Shown here: positions 48,693-58,831 of the stretch, one piece after another
Layout of the letters: every line of letters begins with the position of its first letter
Position numbering within the stretch: the stretch's first letter is position 1
Origin: Mycobacterium fragae
Lineage (GTDB): Bacteria; Actinomycetota; Actinomycetes; Mycobacteriales; Mycobacteriaceae
Direction: 5' to 3'
Assembly (NCBI RefSeq): GCF_002102185.1
Contig: NZ_LQOW01000018.1
Coordinates: 27,678 to 91,677 of the forward strand
DNA length: 64,000 nt
The notes under the pieces: model-generated
What the model saw: the letters and a program-made list of their open reading frames with translations, nothing else
Told to the model about the DNA's origin: nothing
The model's database searches: none
Program-made: the position numbers and the translations under genes

Positions 48693-48744
48693 GTCGAGTG
48701 TGCAGCCAGGCGCATTGTCGAGCCCGAATGTGCGGCCAGCCGCA
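48693..48744. repeat. Degenerate paired repeat / hairpin between dinB3 and PHP gene
   Basis: TGTGCAGCCAGGCGCA (48699-48714) and TGTGCGGCCAGCCGCA (48729-48744) are 14/16 identical at a 30-bp period, each preceded by GTCGAG. The second contains a perfect stem TGCGGC-CA-GCCGCA. It lies between convergent genes and may end both transcripts. Confidence 0.55.
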
Positions 48745-48756
48745 CGCTGGTCGGAC

Positions 48757-49761
48757 CTACGCCGCCGTCCAGGCCAGCAGCTTGTCGACCGGCCAGGTGT
48801 TGACGATGCGGTCGGCGGGCACCCCGGCATCCATGGCCCGCTGAGCGCCGTAGCCGAGGAAGTCGAGCTGGCCGGGTGCGTGCGCGTCGGTGTCGATGCT
48901 GAAGTCGCAGCCGATTTCCAGAGCGAGATTCAGCAGCCGGGTCGGCGGGTCGCGACGTTCGGGCCGGGAGTTGATCTCCACGGCGGTGCCATGCTCGCGG
49001 CAGGCGGTGAAAACCGCCTCGGCGTCGAACTTCGATTCCGGCCGGATGCCACGGTTACCCGCAACCAACCGTCCCGTACAGTGCCCGAGCACGTCGGCAT
49101 GCTCGTTGCTGACCGCGCGCACCATCCGGCGGGTCATCGATGCGGAATCCATCGACAGCTTGGAGTGCACGCTGGCCACCACGACGTCGAGACGCTCCAG
49201 AAGCTCGGGTTCCTGATCCAAACTGCCGTCGTCGAGGATGTCCACCTCGATGCCGGTCAGAATGCGCATCGGCGCGAACTGCTCGCGCAGCCCCTCGATC
49301 ACGTCGAGCTGTTTGCGCAGCCGCTCTGGCGACAAGCCGTTGGCGATGGTCAGCCGCGGTGAGTGATCGGTCAGCGCGCAATACTCGTGGCCCAACCTCG
49401 ACGCGGTCGCCATCATCTCCTCGATCGGCGCCGAGCCATCCGACCAATTCGAATGCAGATGCAGGTCGCCGCGCAACGCCGCCCGGATATCGCCACCACC
49501 GAGATCTTCAGCGGCAGCGCGTAATTCGACGAGATAGTCGGGTTCGCGTCCCGACCATGCCTGGTCGATCACCTTCGCGGTCTTCGGCCCGATGCCCGGC
49601 AGAGACTGCCAACTGTTGGCCTGGCCGTGGCGCTCCCGCTCGACGTCGTCCAGGCTCTCGACGATGTCGGCGGCGTTGCGGTAGGCCATGACGCGGCGAG
49701 GATCCTCGCGCGCCCGGTCTTTGTAGTAGGCGATCTCTCGCAGCGCGACTACCGGGTCCAT
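48757..49761 (-). CDS. HhH-PHP domain protein (Rv3856c type)
   Basis: A 334-residue protein related to the C-terminal half of family X DNA polymerases. An N-terminal helix-hairpin-helix (WQSLPGIGPKTAKVIDQAW) and a PHP phosphoesterase domain (DLHLHSNWSDGS, LTDHSPR, LTGIEVDILDDG, DVVVASVHS, HADVLGHCTGR, SIDTDAHAPGQL) are complete with all metal-binding His/Asp/Glu. The polymerase palm is missing. It probably acts as a nuclease or phosphoesterase in DNA repair; the substrate is not known. Convergent with dinB3. Confidence 0.88.
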   Translation of the reverse strand: MDPVVALREIAYYKDRAREDPRRVMAYRNAADIVESLDDVERERHGQANSWQSLPGIGPKTAKVIDQAWSGREPDYLVELRAAAEDLGGGDIRAALRGDLHLHSNWSDGSAPIEEMMATASRLGHEYCALTDHSPRLTIANGLSPERLRKQLDVIEGLREQFAPMRILTGIEVDILDDGSLDQEPELLERLDVVVASVHSKLSMDSASMTRRMVRAVSNEHADVLGHCTGRLVAGNRGIRPESKFDAEAVFTACREHGTAVEINSRPERRDPPTRLLNLALEIGCDFSIDTDAHAPGQLDFLGYGAQRAMDAGVPADRIVNTWPVDKLLAWTAA

Positions 49762-49803
49762 GCCACCAGTGTGCCGACTCGTGTCGACGGCGGCGACCCG
49801 CAG

Positions 49804-50253
49804 CTAAGACACCAGCTGTCCGGCGATGAATCCGGCGAAGATCACCCCGAAGCCGCCGATCTCGCCGACGATCAGTGCCGTCATCTCGACCTCGAGCCTG
49901 CGGTCGGCGTGCTCGAACTGGTTGGTGGTGTCCCGCCGTGCGCCGTGAACGATGTAGCTCAGGATCGCGGCGACGAAGAAAAACACCACCACCATCGCGG
50001 CGATCAGGTTCACCCACGTCGGCCAGGCGCTCAGGTTGACGAAAACCGCGATCAGCAACGTCGCGAACGAGTAGAGCAGGGCCGCCCGGTGCGCGATGTC
50101 GACGTAGGGGTGGGCTCGGTGGTCTTCGGCGGCCATGATCTGCCGGTACTTCCACACTCCGAGGCACAGTGCCAGCAGGAAGATCAGCCCGGCTGCCAGC
50201 AGGGTGATCTTGGTGTCGATTCCGAGCGTGTCGATTTCAGCGTAATGGCGCAT
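49804..50253 (-). CDS. Four-helix membrane protein (Rv3857c type)
   Basis: A 149-residue protein with four predicted membrane segments: ITLLAAGLIFLLALCLGVW, LLYSFATLLIAVFVNL, NLIAAMVVVFFFVAAILSYI and ALIVGEIGGFGVIFAGFIAG. Rv3857c in M. tuberculosis is only about 65 residues as recalled, so the longer form here may be the ancestral one. Function unknown. It ends 42 bp upstream of the PHP gene's start on the same strand. Confidence 0.75.
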   Translation of the reverse strand: MRHYAEIDTLGIDTKITLLAAGLIFLLALCLGVWKYRQIMAAEDHRAHPYVDIAHRAALLYSFATLLIAVFVNLSAWPTWVNLIAAMVVVFFFVAAILSYIVHGARRDTTNQFEHADRRLEVEMTALIVGEIGGFGVIFAGFIAGQLVS

Positions 50254-50279
50254 GGTCGGGTCGAGTTTAGTTGCGCAAT

Positions 50280-50621
50280 TCAGACCAGCCGGAGGCCCGG
50301 CGGTATCTCCCGATCCGGGCCAACCAGTACAACACTGCGGTCACCTTCGGTCGGCACCCCCAGCACGAGAACCTCCGATACGAAGTCGGCGACCCGGCGC
50401 GCGGGCAGATTGACAACTGCTAGCACTAATCGGCCCTTCAGCTCGTCAACGGTGTACAGATCGCTGATCTGTGCGCTGGACTTGCGTATCCCTAAATCAC
50501 CGAAATCGATCCATATTTTGTACGCGGGTTTGCGGGCGCGCGGGAATTCCTCAGCCTTGATCACGCGTCCGACGCGAATATCGACATCTAAGAACGTCTC
50601 GATTGTCGTAGTGGGTGACAT
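50280..50621 (-). CDS. CsaA/YgjH-type tRNA-binding-domain protein
   Basis: A 113-residue protein consisting of a single EMAP-II/OB tRNA-binding fold: TFLDVDIRVGRVIKAEEFPRARKPAYKIWIDFGD, KSSAQISDLYTVDELKGRLVLAVVNLPARRVADFVSEVLVLG. It resembles CsaA, a dimeric secretion-linked chaperone, and YgjH. The ATG at 50621 gives the usual size. Base composition is lower in G+C than the flanks. It is not present at this place in M. tuberculosis as far as I recall. Confidence 0.82.
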   Translation of the reverse strand: MSPTTTIETFLDVDIRVGRVIKAEEFPRARKPAYKIWIDFGDLGIRKSSAQISDLYTVDELKGRLVLAVVNLPARRVADFVSEVLVLGVPTEGDRSVVLVGPDREIPPGLRLV

Positions 50622-50697
50622 CGGTCTCCTGCTATGGCGCAACGCTTTTCGAGGTTTTCGCTAGGGTGCTAGGCACGCAATATAGGTGTGGGGCGAC

Positions 50698-50982
50698 TCA
50701 GAACCAGTAGCTCCGCATCTCTTCCAGGAAGTCCCTCGTAATCGGATGACCTGATCGATCACCGATGACGCTGTCGATACCGCACCGAGGGCATAGTGCG
50801 GTCTGTCCCTCTATACCCATCTCTTCCACCATCTCTGGCGCCGGATCGATCCAGTCTGTGATCTCTACCGGCGAGAAGGTCGCGCAGCAGTAGAAGCAAC
50901 CACAGACGCTACTCTCGGCAAGCTCCCCGCGATTGAGACGGCAATGATTGTGAGCTGCCGAAATATCGCTGGGCATCGCCAC
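50698..50982 (-). CDS. Small zinc-ribbon cytoplasmic protein
   Basis: A 94-residue protein with two Cys pairs, GCFYCCATFSP and CPRCGIDSVIGD, plus AHNHCRLNRGEL. This layout matches a small family of soluble bacterial proteins of unknown function, whose usual ending is ITRDFLEEMRSYWF as here. GTG 50982 or ATG 50976 is the start; its 5' end lies 18 bp from the divergent luciferase-like gene. The gene is also moderately low in G+C. Confidence 0.75.
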   Translation of the reverse strand: MAMPSDISAAHNHCRLNRGELAESSVCGCFYCCATFSPVEITDWIDPAPEMVEEMGIEGQTALCPRCGIDSVIGDRSGHPITRDFLEEMRSYWF

Positions 50983-51000
50983 CGGACTAGTGTCGGTTCA

Positions 51001-51864
51001 ATGCGATTCGCGTTCAAGACCTCACCGCAACACACCACCTGGCCCCAGATGCTGGCCGTCTGGAAAGAGGCCGACGGCATCGACATCTTCGAGTCCGGGT
51101 GGACCTTCGACCACTTCTATCCGATCTTCGGCGGCGACTCCAGCGGCCCCTGCTTGGAGGGCTGGACGACGTTGACCGCGCTGGCACAGGCCACCACCCG
51201 GCTTCGGCTGGGCACCTTGGTCACCGGCATCCACTACCGCCACCCCGCCGTACTGGCCAATATGGCGGCCGCACTCGACATCATCTCCAACGGTCGGCTC
51301 GAGCTGGGAATCGGCGCCGGGTGGAATGAGGAGGAGTCCGGCGCCTACGGCATCGAGTTGGGCAGCATCAAGGAACGCTTCGACCGGTTCGAGGAGGCCT
51401 GCGAGGTGTTGACCAGCCTGCTCAGCCAGGAGACGACCGACTTCGACGGCAAGTACTACCAACTCAAAGGAGCCCGCAACGAGCCCAAGGGCCCGCAGCG
51501 CCCGCACCCACCGATCTGTATCGGCGGCAGCGGTGAGAAACGCACGCTACGGATCACCGCCCGCTACGCCCAGCACTGGAACTTCGTCGGGGGTACGCCG
51601 GAGGAATTCGCGCGCAAGCGCGACGTGCTGGGCGCACACTGTGCGGACATCGGGCGTGACCGCACCGAGATCACGCTCTCCGCGCACCTGTTTCTCGGCG
51701 AAGACCGCAACTACCGACAGATCATCGACAACGCCGGCGCGCTGGGAGCCGAAGGCCTCGACCTCGCCATCGTCTACATCTCACCCCCGCACGACCCGGC
51801 GGTCCTGGAGCCGCTCGCCGAGGCGATCCGGGATTCTGGTCTCGTCGCCGGCACCCGTAGATAA
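51001..51864 (+). CDS. F420-dependent LLM-family oxidoreductase
   Basis: A 287-residue luciferase-like monooxygenase-fold protein beginning MRFAFKTSPQHTTW. LGTLVTGIHYRHPAVLANMAAALDIISNGRLELGIGAGWNEEES is the classic F420-dependent LLM signature; GGSGEKRTLRITARYAQHWN contacts the deazaflavin. It probably uses F420H2 to reduce or oxidise a small organic substrate that I cannot name. It lies in the accessory insert between the Rv3857c-type gene and gltD. Confidence 0.87.
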   Translation: MRFAFKTSPQHTTWPQMLAVWKEADGIDIFESGWTFDHFYPIFGGDSSGPCLEGWTTLTALAQATTRLRLGTLVTGIHYRHPAVLANMAAALDIISNGRLELGIGAGWNEEESGAYGIELGSIKERFDRFEEACEVLTSLLSQETTDFDGKYYQLKGARNEPKGPQRPHPPICIGGSGEKRTLRITARYAQHWNFVGGTPEEFARKRDVLGAHCADIGRDRTEITLSAHLFLGEDRNYRQIIDNAGALGAEGLDLAIVYISPPHDPAVLEPLAEAIRDSGLVAGTRR

Positions 51865-51922
51865 CAAATTGGTCAAGCTGAGCAAACGTGAGGGTCGTCG
51901 GCGCGCTGCCAGATCCGGTGGT

Positions 51923-52063
51923 TCACACGCCGAAGCGCAGCAGCTCCTCCGCGGTCACCAGGCGCTCGTGCTTGGCCGGGAATTCGCGACTCTTGACCGG
52001 GTGCCGAAACCATGACCAGGCAATTCGCCCGACCCGCGACCGGGGCATCGGATTGATATGCAC
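51923..52063 (-). CDS. Putative 46-residue small protein
   Basis: A GTG at 52063 is preceded by GCAGGAG at 8-base spacing and reads VHINPMPRSRVGRIAWSWFRHPVKSREFPAKHERLVTAEELLRFGV. The protein is basic and aromatic, with no known family. The good ribosome site and lack of competing frames support translation. An AT-rich stretch just upstream (52120-52195) could be its promoter. Confidence 0.5.
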   Translation of the reverse strand: MHINPMPRSRVGRIAWSWFRHPVKSREFPAKHERLVTAEELLRFGV

Positions 52064-52207
52064 GGTGATCACTCCTGCGGTCGGTGTACGTAACCGGGCC
52101 GCACGGCCGGACGGCGACCCATTCGGGTTATTACACACCCTACAGCTGGCAAACAGTGTAAGACGCGCCGAGTAATTTATCAAATGTTTCTGGTGTGACT
52201 GCAGTGA

Positions 52208-53674
52208 CTAACGTTGCGGAGCCGCCGTCGGTGCGATCGGCGCTGGTAGCGCACTGCGACCCATCAAAAACCGGTCCACACCAGCCGCCGCGGCGCGGCC
52301 TTCGGCGATCGCCCAGACGATCAACGACTGCCCCCGACCCATGTCGCCGGCAACGAACACGCCGGGCACAGAGGTCTCGAAGTTGTTGCCGCGCGCCACG
52401 TTACCGCGCTCTGTTAGGTCTACCCCGAGGTCCGTGAGAAGGCCGGCCCGTTCCGGTCCGACGAATCCCATTGCCAGCAACACCAGATCGGCTTCGATTT
52501 CGAAATCGCTGCCCTCGGTCTTGACGAACTTGCCGTCCTGCATGGTCACCTCGTGCACTTTCAGTGCAGCAACGTGGCCGTCGCGGCCGACGAATTCCTC
52601 GGTGTTGACCGAGAACACCCGCTCGCCGCCTTCTTCGTGCGCGGCCGACACCCGGAACATCAGCTCATACATCGGCCATGGCGTTGACGCCGCGCGGGTG
52701 TCCGGCGGGCGCGGCATGATCTCGAACTGGTGCACGCTGACAGCGCCCTGGCGGTGCACCGTGCCCAGGCAGTCGGCGCCGGTGTCGCCGCCGCCGATGA
52801 TGATGACCTTCTTACTCTTGGCGGTGATGGGCGGCTCGCCGTCGGGACCGAGGACGTCGTCACCTTCCTGCACCCGGTTGGCCCAGGGCAGGTACTCCAT
52901 CGCCTGGTGGATGCCGTCGAGCTCACGCCCCGGGATCGGCAGTTCACGCCAGGCGGTCGCGCCGCCGGCCAGCACCACCGCATCGAAGTCGGCACGCAAC
53001 TGCTCGGCGGTGATGTCGACGCCGACGTTCACGTTTGGCCGAAACTCGGTGCCTTCGGCCCTCATCTGGTCCAGCCGCCGTTCGAGGTGGCGCTTTTCCA
53101 TCTTGAACTCGGGAATGCCGTAGCGCAGCAGCCCGCCGATGCGGTCGGCGCGTTCGAAGACCGTCACGCTGTGGCCGGCGCGGGTGAGCTGCTGAGCGGC
53201 GGCCAGGCCGGCCGGGCCGGACCCAACCACCGCGACTGTCTTGCCGGTCAACCGATCCGGTGGCAGCGGGACCACCCAGCCTTCGTCGAAGGCGTTGTCG
53301 ATGATGTCCAGCTCGATCTGCTTGATCGTCACCGGATCCTGGTTGATTCCCAGCACGCATGACGACTCGCACGGCGCCGGGCACAGTCGACCGGTGAAGT
53401 CGGGAAAGTTGTTGGTGGCGTGCAGCCGTTCGATCGCGGCGCGCCAACGACCGGTGCGCACCAGGTCATTCCACTCCGGGATAAGGTTGCCCAGCGGACA
53501 ACCGTTGTGGCAGAACGGGATTCCGCAGTCCATGCAACGGGTAGCCTGCTGCTGGAGTTTTGAATGCGGGAAGTCCTCGTAGACCTCGTTCCAGTCACGC
53601 AGGCGCAGCTCCACCGGGCGGCGTTTCGGCGTCTCACGGTGGGTGTATTTCAGGAAGCCTTTCGGATCAGCCAC
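52208..53674 (-). CDS. gltD: Glutamate synthase small subunit
   Basis: Small FAD/Fe-S subunit of NADPH-glutamate synthase, passing electrons to GltB. The 488-residue protein (same as Rv3858c) starts [15 protein letters not shown]-terminal Cys clusters ([32 protein letters not shown]) bind two [4Fe-4S] centres. Two Rossmann motifs, [15 protein letters not shown] (FAD) and [13 protein letters not shown] (NADPH), follow. Its GTG overlaps the gltB stop by 8 bp. Confidence 0.95.
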   Translation of the reverse strand: MADPKGFLKYTHRETPKRRPVELRLRDWNEVYEDFPHSKLQQQATRCMDCGIPFCHNGCPLGNLIPEWNDLVRTGRWRAAIERLHATNNFPDFTGRLCPAPCESSCVLGINQDPVTIKQIELDIIDNAFDEGWVVPLPPDRLTGKTVAVVGSGPAGLAAAQQLTRAGHSVTVFERADRIGGLLRYGIPEFKMEKRHLERRLDQMRAEGTEFRPNVNVGVDITAEQLRADFDAVVLAGGATAWRELPIPGRELDGIHQAMEYLPWANRVQEGDDVLGPDGEPPITAKSKKVIIIGGGDTGADCLGTVHRQGAVSVHQFEIMPRPPDTRAASTPWPMYELMFRVSAAHEEGGERVFSVNTEEFVGRDGHVAALKVHEVTMQDGKFVKTEGSDFEIEADLVLLAMGFVGPERAGLLTDLGVDLTERGNVARGNNFETSVPGVFVAGDMGRGQSLIVWAIAEGRAAAAGVDRFLMGRSALPAPIAPTAAPQR

Positions 53675-56600
53675 TTGCCGCCGCCATGATCGCTTCATCG
53701 GGGTCGCTGCCGGTGCGCTCTGCCTCGGCGATCGCCTCCAGGACCCGCTTGTAATCGCGCGGCATCACCTTGGCGAAGCGGCGCTGCTGCACCTTCCAGT
53801 CGCCCAGAATGCGCTGGCCGATCGCCGAGTCGGTGGCGTCGACGTGCGCCTGGATCATCCCGTGCAGCCAGGTCACGTCGTCATCGTCGAGCGCCTCCAG
53901 CTCCACCATCTCGGCGTTGAGGTTGGCCGGCAACTCGTTTTCAGGGTCGTAGACATAGGCAATACCGCCCGACATGCCGGCCGCGAAGTTGCGCCCGGTG
54001 CGACCGAGAATGACGACCTTGCCGCCGGTCATGTACTCGCAGCCGTGATCACCGACGCCCTCGACCACCGCGTGCGCGCCGGAGTTGCGCACCGCGAACC
54101 GCTCGCCGACCACCCCGCGCAGGAAGGCCTCGCCGCTGGTGGCGCCGAACAGGATGACGTTGCCGCCGATGATGTTCTCCTCGGCGACGTAGTCCTCGGG
54201 CGCGTTGTCGGACGGCCGCACAACGATCCGGCCCCCGGACAGCCCCTTGCCGACGTAGTCGTTGGCATCGCCGTAGACGCGCAGCGTGATGCCCTTGGGG
54301 ACGAATGCCCCGAAGCTGTTACCGGCCGACCCGTCGAACGTGATGTCGATGGTGCCGTCTGGCAGTCCTTGCCCGCCATAGGCTTTGGTCACTTCGTGGC
54401 CGAGCATGGTGCCGACGGTGCGGTTGACGTTGGCGATCGTGGTGGAGAACCGGACCGGTTTCCCGGAGTCCAACGCCTCGCGGCTCATCACGATCAACTG
54501 TTGGTCCAGGGCCTTGTCCAGCCCGTGGTCCTGGCTGGAGCTGCAGTAGAGGTCCTGGTTCATGAACGCCGACTCCGGCTCGTGCAGCACCGGTGTCAGG
54601 TCGAGCTTGTGCGCCTTCCAGTGCGCACGCGCAAGCGTGGTGTCCAGCGCGTTCACCTGGCCGACGGCCTCGTTGAGTGTCCGGAAACCCAACTGCGCCA
54701 TGTATTCGCGGACCTCTTCGGCGACGAACAGGAAGAAGTTCTCGACGAACTCGGGCTTGCCGTTGAACCGTTGCCGCAGCACCGGGTTCTGGGTGGCCAC
54801 CCCGACCGGGCAGGTGTCGAGGTGACACACCCGCATCATGATGCAGCCGGAAACCACCAGCGGTGCGGTGGCGAAGCCGAATTCCTCGGCGCCCAGCAGC
54901 GCGGCGATCATCACGTCACGCCCGGTCTTGAGCTGGCCGTCGACCTGCACCACGATCCGATCCCGTAACCCGTTGAGTAGCAAGGTCTGCTGGGTTTCGG
55001 CCAGTCCGAGCTCCCACGGTGCACCGGCATGCTTCATCGACGTCAGCGGAGTGGCGCCGGTGCCGCCGTCGTGCCCGGAGATCAGGACCACGTCGGCGTG
55101 CGCCTTGGACACACCCGCGGCCACCGTGCCCACACCGTTCTCCGAAACCAGCTTGACGTGAATCCGCGCGGAGGGGTTGGCGTTCTTCAGGTCGTGGATC
55201 AGCTGGGCGAGATCCTCGATGGAGTAGATGTCATGGTGCGGCGGCGGTGAGATCAACCCCACGCCCGGAGTGGAGTGGCGCACATCGGCAATCCACGGAT
55301 AGACCTTGCCGCCCGGAAGCTGACCGCCCTCACCGGGTTTCGCGCCCTGCGCCATTTTGATCTGAATGTCGGTGCAGTTGGTCAGGTAGTGCGAGGTGAC
55401 ACCGAATCGCGCGGACGCGACCTGCTTGATCGCGCTGCGGCGCCAGTCACCGTTGGGGTCGCGCTCGTAGCGGCTGACGTGCTCGCCGCCTTCACCGCAG
55501 TTCGACCGGCCACCCAACCGGTTCATCGCGATAGCGAGCGTTTCGTGCGCTTCGGCCGAGATCGAGCCGTAGCTCATCGCGCCGGTGGCGAACCGCTTGA
55601 CGATCTCGGTGGCGGGCTCGACCTCGTCCAGCGGAACAGGCGGGCGCACACCTTCTTTGAATTTCAGCAGCCCGCGCAGCGATGCCATCCGCTCGCTTTG
55701 GTCGTCGACCAAACGGGTGTACTCCTTGAAGATCGTGTACTGCCCGGTGCGGGTGGAGTGCTGCAGCTTGAAGACGGTGTCCGGGTTGAACAGGTGGTAC
55801 TCGCCTTCGCGGCGCCACTGGTATTCGCCGCCGACCTCGAGTTCGCGGTGCGCGCGCTCGTTCGGCCTGTCCAGGAACGCCAGGGAGTGGCGGGCGGCGA
55901 CGTCGGCCGCGATGTCGTCGAGGGTGATGCCGCCGGTGGGGCAGCTCAACCCGGTGAAGTACTCGTCGAGCAGATCCTCCGAGATGCCGACGGCCTGGAA
56001 CAGTTGGGCCCCGGTGTACGACGCCAGGGTCGAGATGCCCATCTTGGACATCACTTTCAGCACGCCCTTGCCGGCGGCCTTGATGTAGTTCTGTATGGCC
56101 TTCTCGCGGTCGAGCCCCACCAGGGCGCCCCTGTCGAGCATGTCGGCGATCGACTCGAACACCATGTAGGGGTTGATCGCCGCCGCGCCGAAGCCGACCA
56201 GCATGGCCATGTGGTGCACCTCGCGGGCATCCCCGGACTCAACTACCAGGCCGACCTGGGTGCGGGTGCGTTCCCGCACCAGGTGGTGGTGCACTGCTGA
56301 GACCGCCAGCAGCGACGGGATCGGGGCCAGCCGCTCGTCGGACTCACGGTCGCTCAGGATGATGATCCGCGCGCCGTCGGCGATCGCCGCCGAGGTCTGC
56401 GCGCGCACGTCGTCGAGCGCGGCCTTCAGCCCGGCGCCACCCTCGGCGACCGGGTACAGGCAGCGAATAACCTTGGACCGCAAGCCGTGCCGACGTCCGT
56501 TGACTTCCACGTCGGGGTCGAGGTTGATTAGCTTGGCCAGCTCGTGGTTGCGCAGAATCGGCTGCGACAACACGATCTGGTGACAAGAATTCTCGTCCGG

Positions 56601-58259
56601 GTTCAGCAGGTCGCCCTCCGGCCCAAGGGTGTGCTGCAGGCTGGTCACCACCTCTTCGCGGATGGCATCCAGCGGCGGGTTGGTCACCTGGGCGAACAGC
56701 TGGTGGAAGTAGTCGAACAGCATCCGGGGCCGATGGGACAGCACCGCGACCGGGGTGTCGGTGCCCATCGACCCGATCGGCTCTGCGCCGGTGCGGACCA
56801 TCGGCGCCACCAACAGGTTGAGCTCCTCGTAGGTGTAGCCGAAAACCAATTGGCGCAAGACGACCCGATGGTGTGGCATCCGCACGTAGTTGCCCTGCGG
56901 CAATTCGTCAAGCGGGATCAGGCCCTTGTCCAACCATTCCCGGTACGGGTGCTCGGCGGCCAGTTCGGCTTTGATCTCCTCGTCGGAGACGATGCGACCC
57001 TGCGCGGTGTCGACCAAAAACATCCGGCCGGGCTGCAGCCGCATCCGGCGCACCACTTTCGACGAGTCGAGGTCGAGCACACCGGCCTCGGAGGCCATCA
57101 CCACCAGGCCGTCCTCGGTGACCCAGATCCGTGATGGCCGTAGGCCGTTGCGGTCTAGCACTGCGCCCACGACGGTGCCGTCAGTGAACGTCATCGACGC
57201 CGGGCCGTCCCACGGCTCCATCAGCGACGCGTGGTACTGGTAGAACGCCCGCCGGGCCGGGTCCATCGACTCGTGGCGCTCCCAGGCTTCCGGGATCATC
57301 ATCAGCACCGCGTGGGCCAGGCTGCGACCACCCAGGTGCAGGAATTCCAGCACCTCATCGAAGCGGGCAGTATCCGAACCGCCGCGGGTGCAGATCGGGA
57401 ACAGCTTCTGCACGTCGTCGTGTGAGCCGAAGATGTCGGTATCGACCAGCGCCTCGCGGGCCCGCATCCAGTTCTCGTTACCGGTGACGGTGTTGATCTC
57501 GCCGTTGTGGGCGATCCGTCTATACGGATGCGCCAGCGGCCAGGACGGGAAGGTGTTCGTCGAGAACCGAGAGTGCACGATGCCGAGCGCGCTGGCCAGC
57601 CGGTCGTCTTGCAAATCCAGGTAGAAGGCCTTGAGCTGCGGTGTGGTCAACATGCCCTTGTAGACAAAGGTTTGACCGGAAAGGCTTGGGAAATAGACGG
57701 TTTCGCGCCCGGGCCCGTCCTGGCCGGGGCCCTTGGTGCCGAGTTCGTGTTCGGCGCGCTTGCGGATCACATACGCGCGGCGCTCCAGCGTCATACCCGA
57801 AGCACCGGCGATGAACAGCTGACGGAAGGTCGGCATCGCATCGCGCGACAACGCACCCAGCGACGAGTCGTCGGTGGGCACCTCGCGCCAGCCGAGCACC
57901 TCCAAACCCTCGGACTCGACGATCTTCTCCACCGCCGCGCAGGCCGCCGCGGCCTCTTTCGACGACTGCGGCAAAAACGCGATGCCGGTGGCATAGCTGC
58001 CTGCCGGCGGCAGCTGGAAGTCCACGACCGAACGCAGGAAATGGTCAGGAACCTGGATCAGGATCCCGGCGCCGTCACCGCTGTGCGGCTCGGCGCCCTG
58101 GGCGCCGCGGTGCTCGAGGTTGAGCAACGCGGTAATCGCCTTGTCCACGATGTCGCGGCTGCGGCGGCCATGCATGTCGACGACCATGGCCACCCCGCAC
58201 GAGTCATGCTCGTATGCGGGGTTGTAGAGCCCTGTAGAGCCCCAGCGGTTGGGCGCCAT
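53667..58259 (-). CDS. gltB: Glutamate synthase large subunit
   Basis: Ferredoxin/NADPH-type glutamate synthase (GOGAT), transferring the amide of glutamine to 2-oxoglutarate. The start [26 protein letters not shown] gives 1530 residues (1527 in Rv3859c). HDSCGVAM contains the class II glutaminase Cys exposed after propeptide removal. The central and FMN-binding synthase domains ([40 protein letters not shown]) and the Cys cluster [21 protein letters not shown] bind FMN and a [3Fe-4S] centre. The C-terminal GXGXG domain is complete. First gene of gltB-gltD. Confidence 0.96.
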   Translation of the reverse strand: MAPNRWGSTGLYNPAYEHDSCGVAMVVDMHGRRSRDIVDKAITALLNLEHRGAQGAEPHSGDGAGILIQVPDHFLRSVVDFQLPPAGSYATGIAFLPQSSKEAAAACAAVEKIVESEGLEVLGWREVPTDDSSLGALSRDAMPTFRQLFIAGASGMTLERRAYVIRKRAEHELGTKGPGQDGPGRETVYFPSLSGQTFVYKGMLTTPQLKAFYLDLQDDRLASALGIVHSRFSTNTFPSWPLAHPYRRIAHNGEINTVTGNENWMRAREALVDTDIFGSHDDVQKLFPICTRGGSDTARFDEVLEFLHLGGRSLAHAVLMMIPEAWERHESMDPARRAFYQYHASLMEPWDGPASMTFTDGTVVGAVLDRNGLRPSRIWVTEDGLVVMASEAGVLDLDSSKVVRRMRLQPGRMFLVDTAQGRIVSDEEIKAELAAEHPYREWLDKGLIPLDELPQGNYVRMPHHRVVLRQLVFGYTYEELNLLVAPMVRTGAEPIGSMGTDTPVAVLSHRPRMLFDYFHQLFAQVTNPPLDAIREEVVTSLQHTLGPEGDLLNPDENSCHQIVLSQPILRNHELAKLINLDPDVEVNGRRHGLRSKVIRCLYPVAEGGAGLKAALDDVRAQTSAAIADGARIIILSDRESDERLAPIPSLLAVSAVHHHLVRERTRTQVGLVVESGDAREVHHMAMLVGFGAAAINPYMVFESIADMLDRGALVGLDREKAIQNYIKAAGKGVLKVMSKMGISTLASYTGAQLFQAVGISEDLLDEYFTGLSCPTGGITLDDIAADVAARHSLAFLDRPNERAHRELEVGGEYQWRREGEYHLFNPDTVFKLQHSTRTGQYTIFKEYTRLVDDQSERMASLRGLLKFKEGVRPPVPLDEVEPATEIVKRFATGAMSYGSISAEAHETLAIAMNRLGGRSNCGEGGEHVSRYERDPNGDWRRSAIKQVASARFGVTSHYLTNCTDIQIKMAQGAKPGEGGQLPGGKVYPWIADVRHSTPGVGLISPPPHHDIYSIEDLAQLIHDLKNANPSARIHVKLVSENGVGTVAAGVSKAHADVVLISGHDGGTGATPLTSMKHAGAPWELGLAETQQTLLLNGLRDRIVVQVDGQLKTGRDVMIAALLGAEEFGFATAPLVVSGCIMMRVCHLDTCPVGVATQNPVLRQRFNGKPEFVENFFLFVAEEVREYMAQLGFRTLNEAVGQVNALDTTLARAHWKAHKLDLTPVLHEPESAFMNQDLYCSSSQDHGLDKALDQQLIVMSREALDSGKPVRFSTTIANVNRTVGTMLGHEVTKAYGGQGLPDGTIDITFDGSAGNSFGAFVPKGITLRVYGDANDYVGKGLSGGRIVVRPSDNAPEDYVAEENIIGGNVILFGATSGEAFLRGVVGERFAVRNSGAHAVVEGVGDHGCEYMTGGKVVILGRTGRNFAAGMSGGIAYVYDPENELPANLNAEMVELEALDDDDVTWLHGMIQAHVDATDSAIGQRILGDWKVQQRRFAKVMPRDYKRVLEAIAEAERTGSDPDEAIMAAASG

Positions 58260-58831
58260 TCCCACCTGACCCTTCACCAGACTTCCTGCGCGGCATTCAT
58301 AAATCGGCTCCGTTGGCGCCGCGGCCCCGAGGCTGCAGGCTAGGCTCCTTCGGTCTTGTCGATATGCTGTCGCCTGGTGGCGAAGACCCGGTTGAGGATG
58401 CTCCGTGCAGCGCTGAACGGTGGCCCTGTACCCGGTTTCGACAAGTCGTAAAACGATATGACAAAACCCGCCTGACATGCCAACTTGACCAATTTTAACC
58501 CGTCGGACGGAGTGCTCAGCCAATCCGGCGCCGGGGACGGGCGGATTTTCCGGGTCCCTTTGCGCCCCAGGGCAATTGCCTGAAACGACGACGGGCCGGC
58601 GCGGCGCCGGCTGGACCCGGGCGGCTGGTCCGACCAGTCGGAGGATTTGCTGTGATCGTGATCAAATGCGCAGGCTGATGGCCGTTTCGATCACATTCGC
58701 TGGTAGCAGGCCCCTAGGGCTGGGCCACCGCTTCGTCATGAAATTTGCACAAAGTTGCCCATATTCTCGGGCCGGCGCGGGGTGGGGTAACGGGTCCGCT
58801 CTACGATGCGAGTGACTCAACGGAGAAGCCG
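58260..58831. promoter_or_regulatory. Divergent gltB / MinD-like ATPase gap
   Basis: A 572-bp gene-free stretch that must hold the gltB promoter and the promoter of the divergent ATPase gene. I see a hairpin TCGCC-TGGT-GGCGA (58370-58383) and an AT-rich tract at about 58440-58500, upstream of gltB. No GlnR-type box could be assigned with confidence, and no frame is supported. Confidence 0.45.

Noticed and set aside
58260..58523. Eighty-eight in-frame codons upstream of the gltB ATG.
   Set aside because: Glutamate synthase needs its glutaminase Cys near the N terminus after a short propeptide. The extension has no resemblance to the family.
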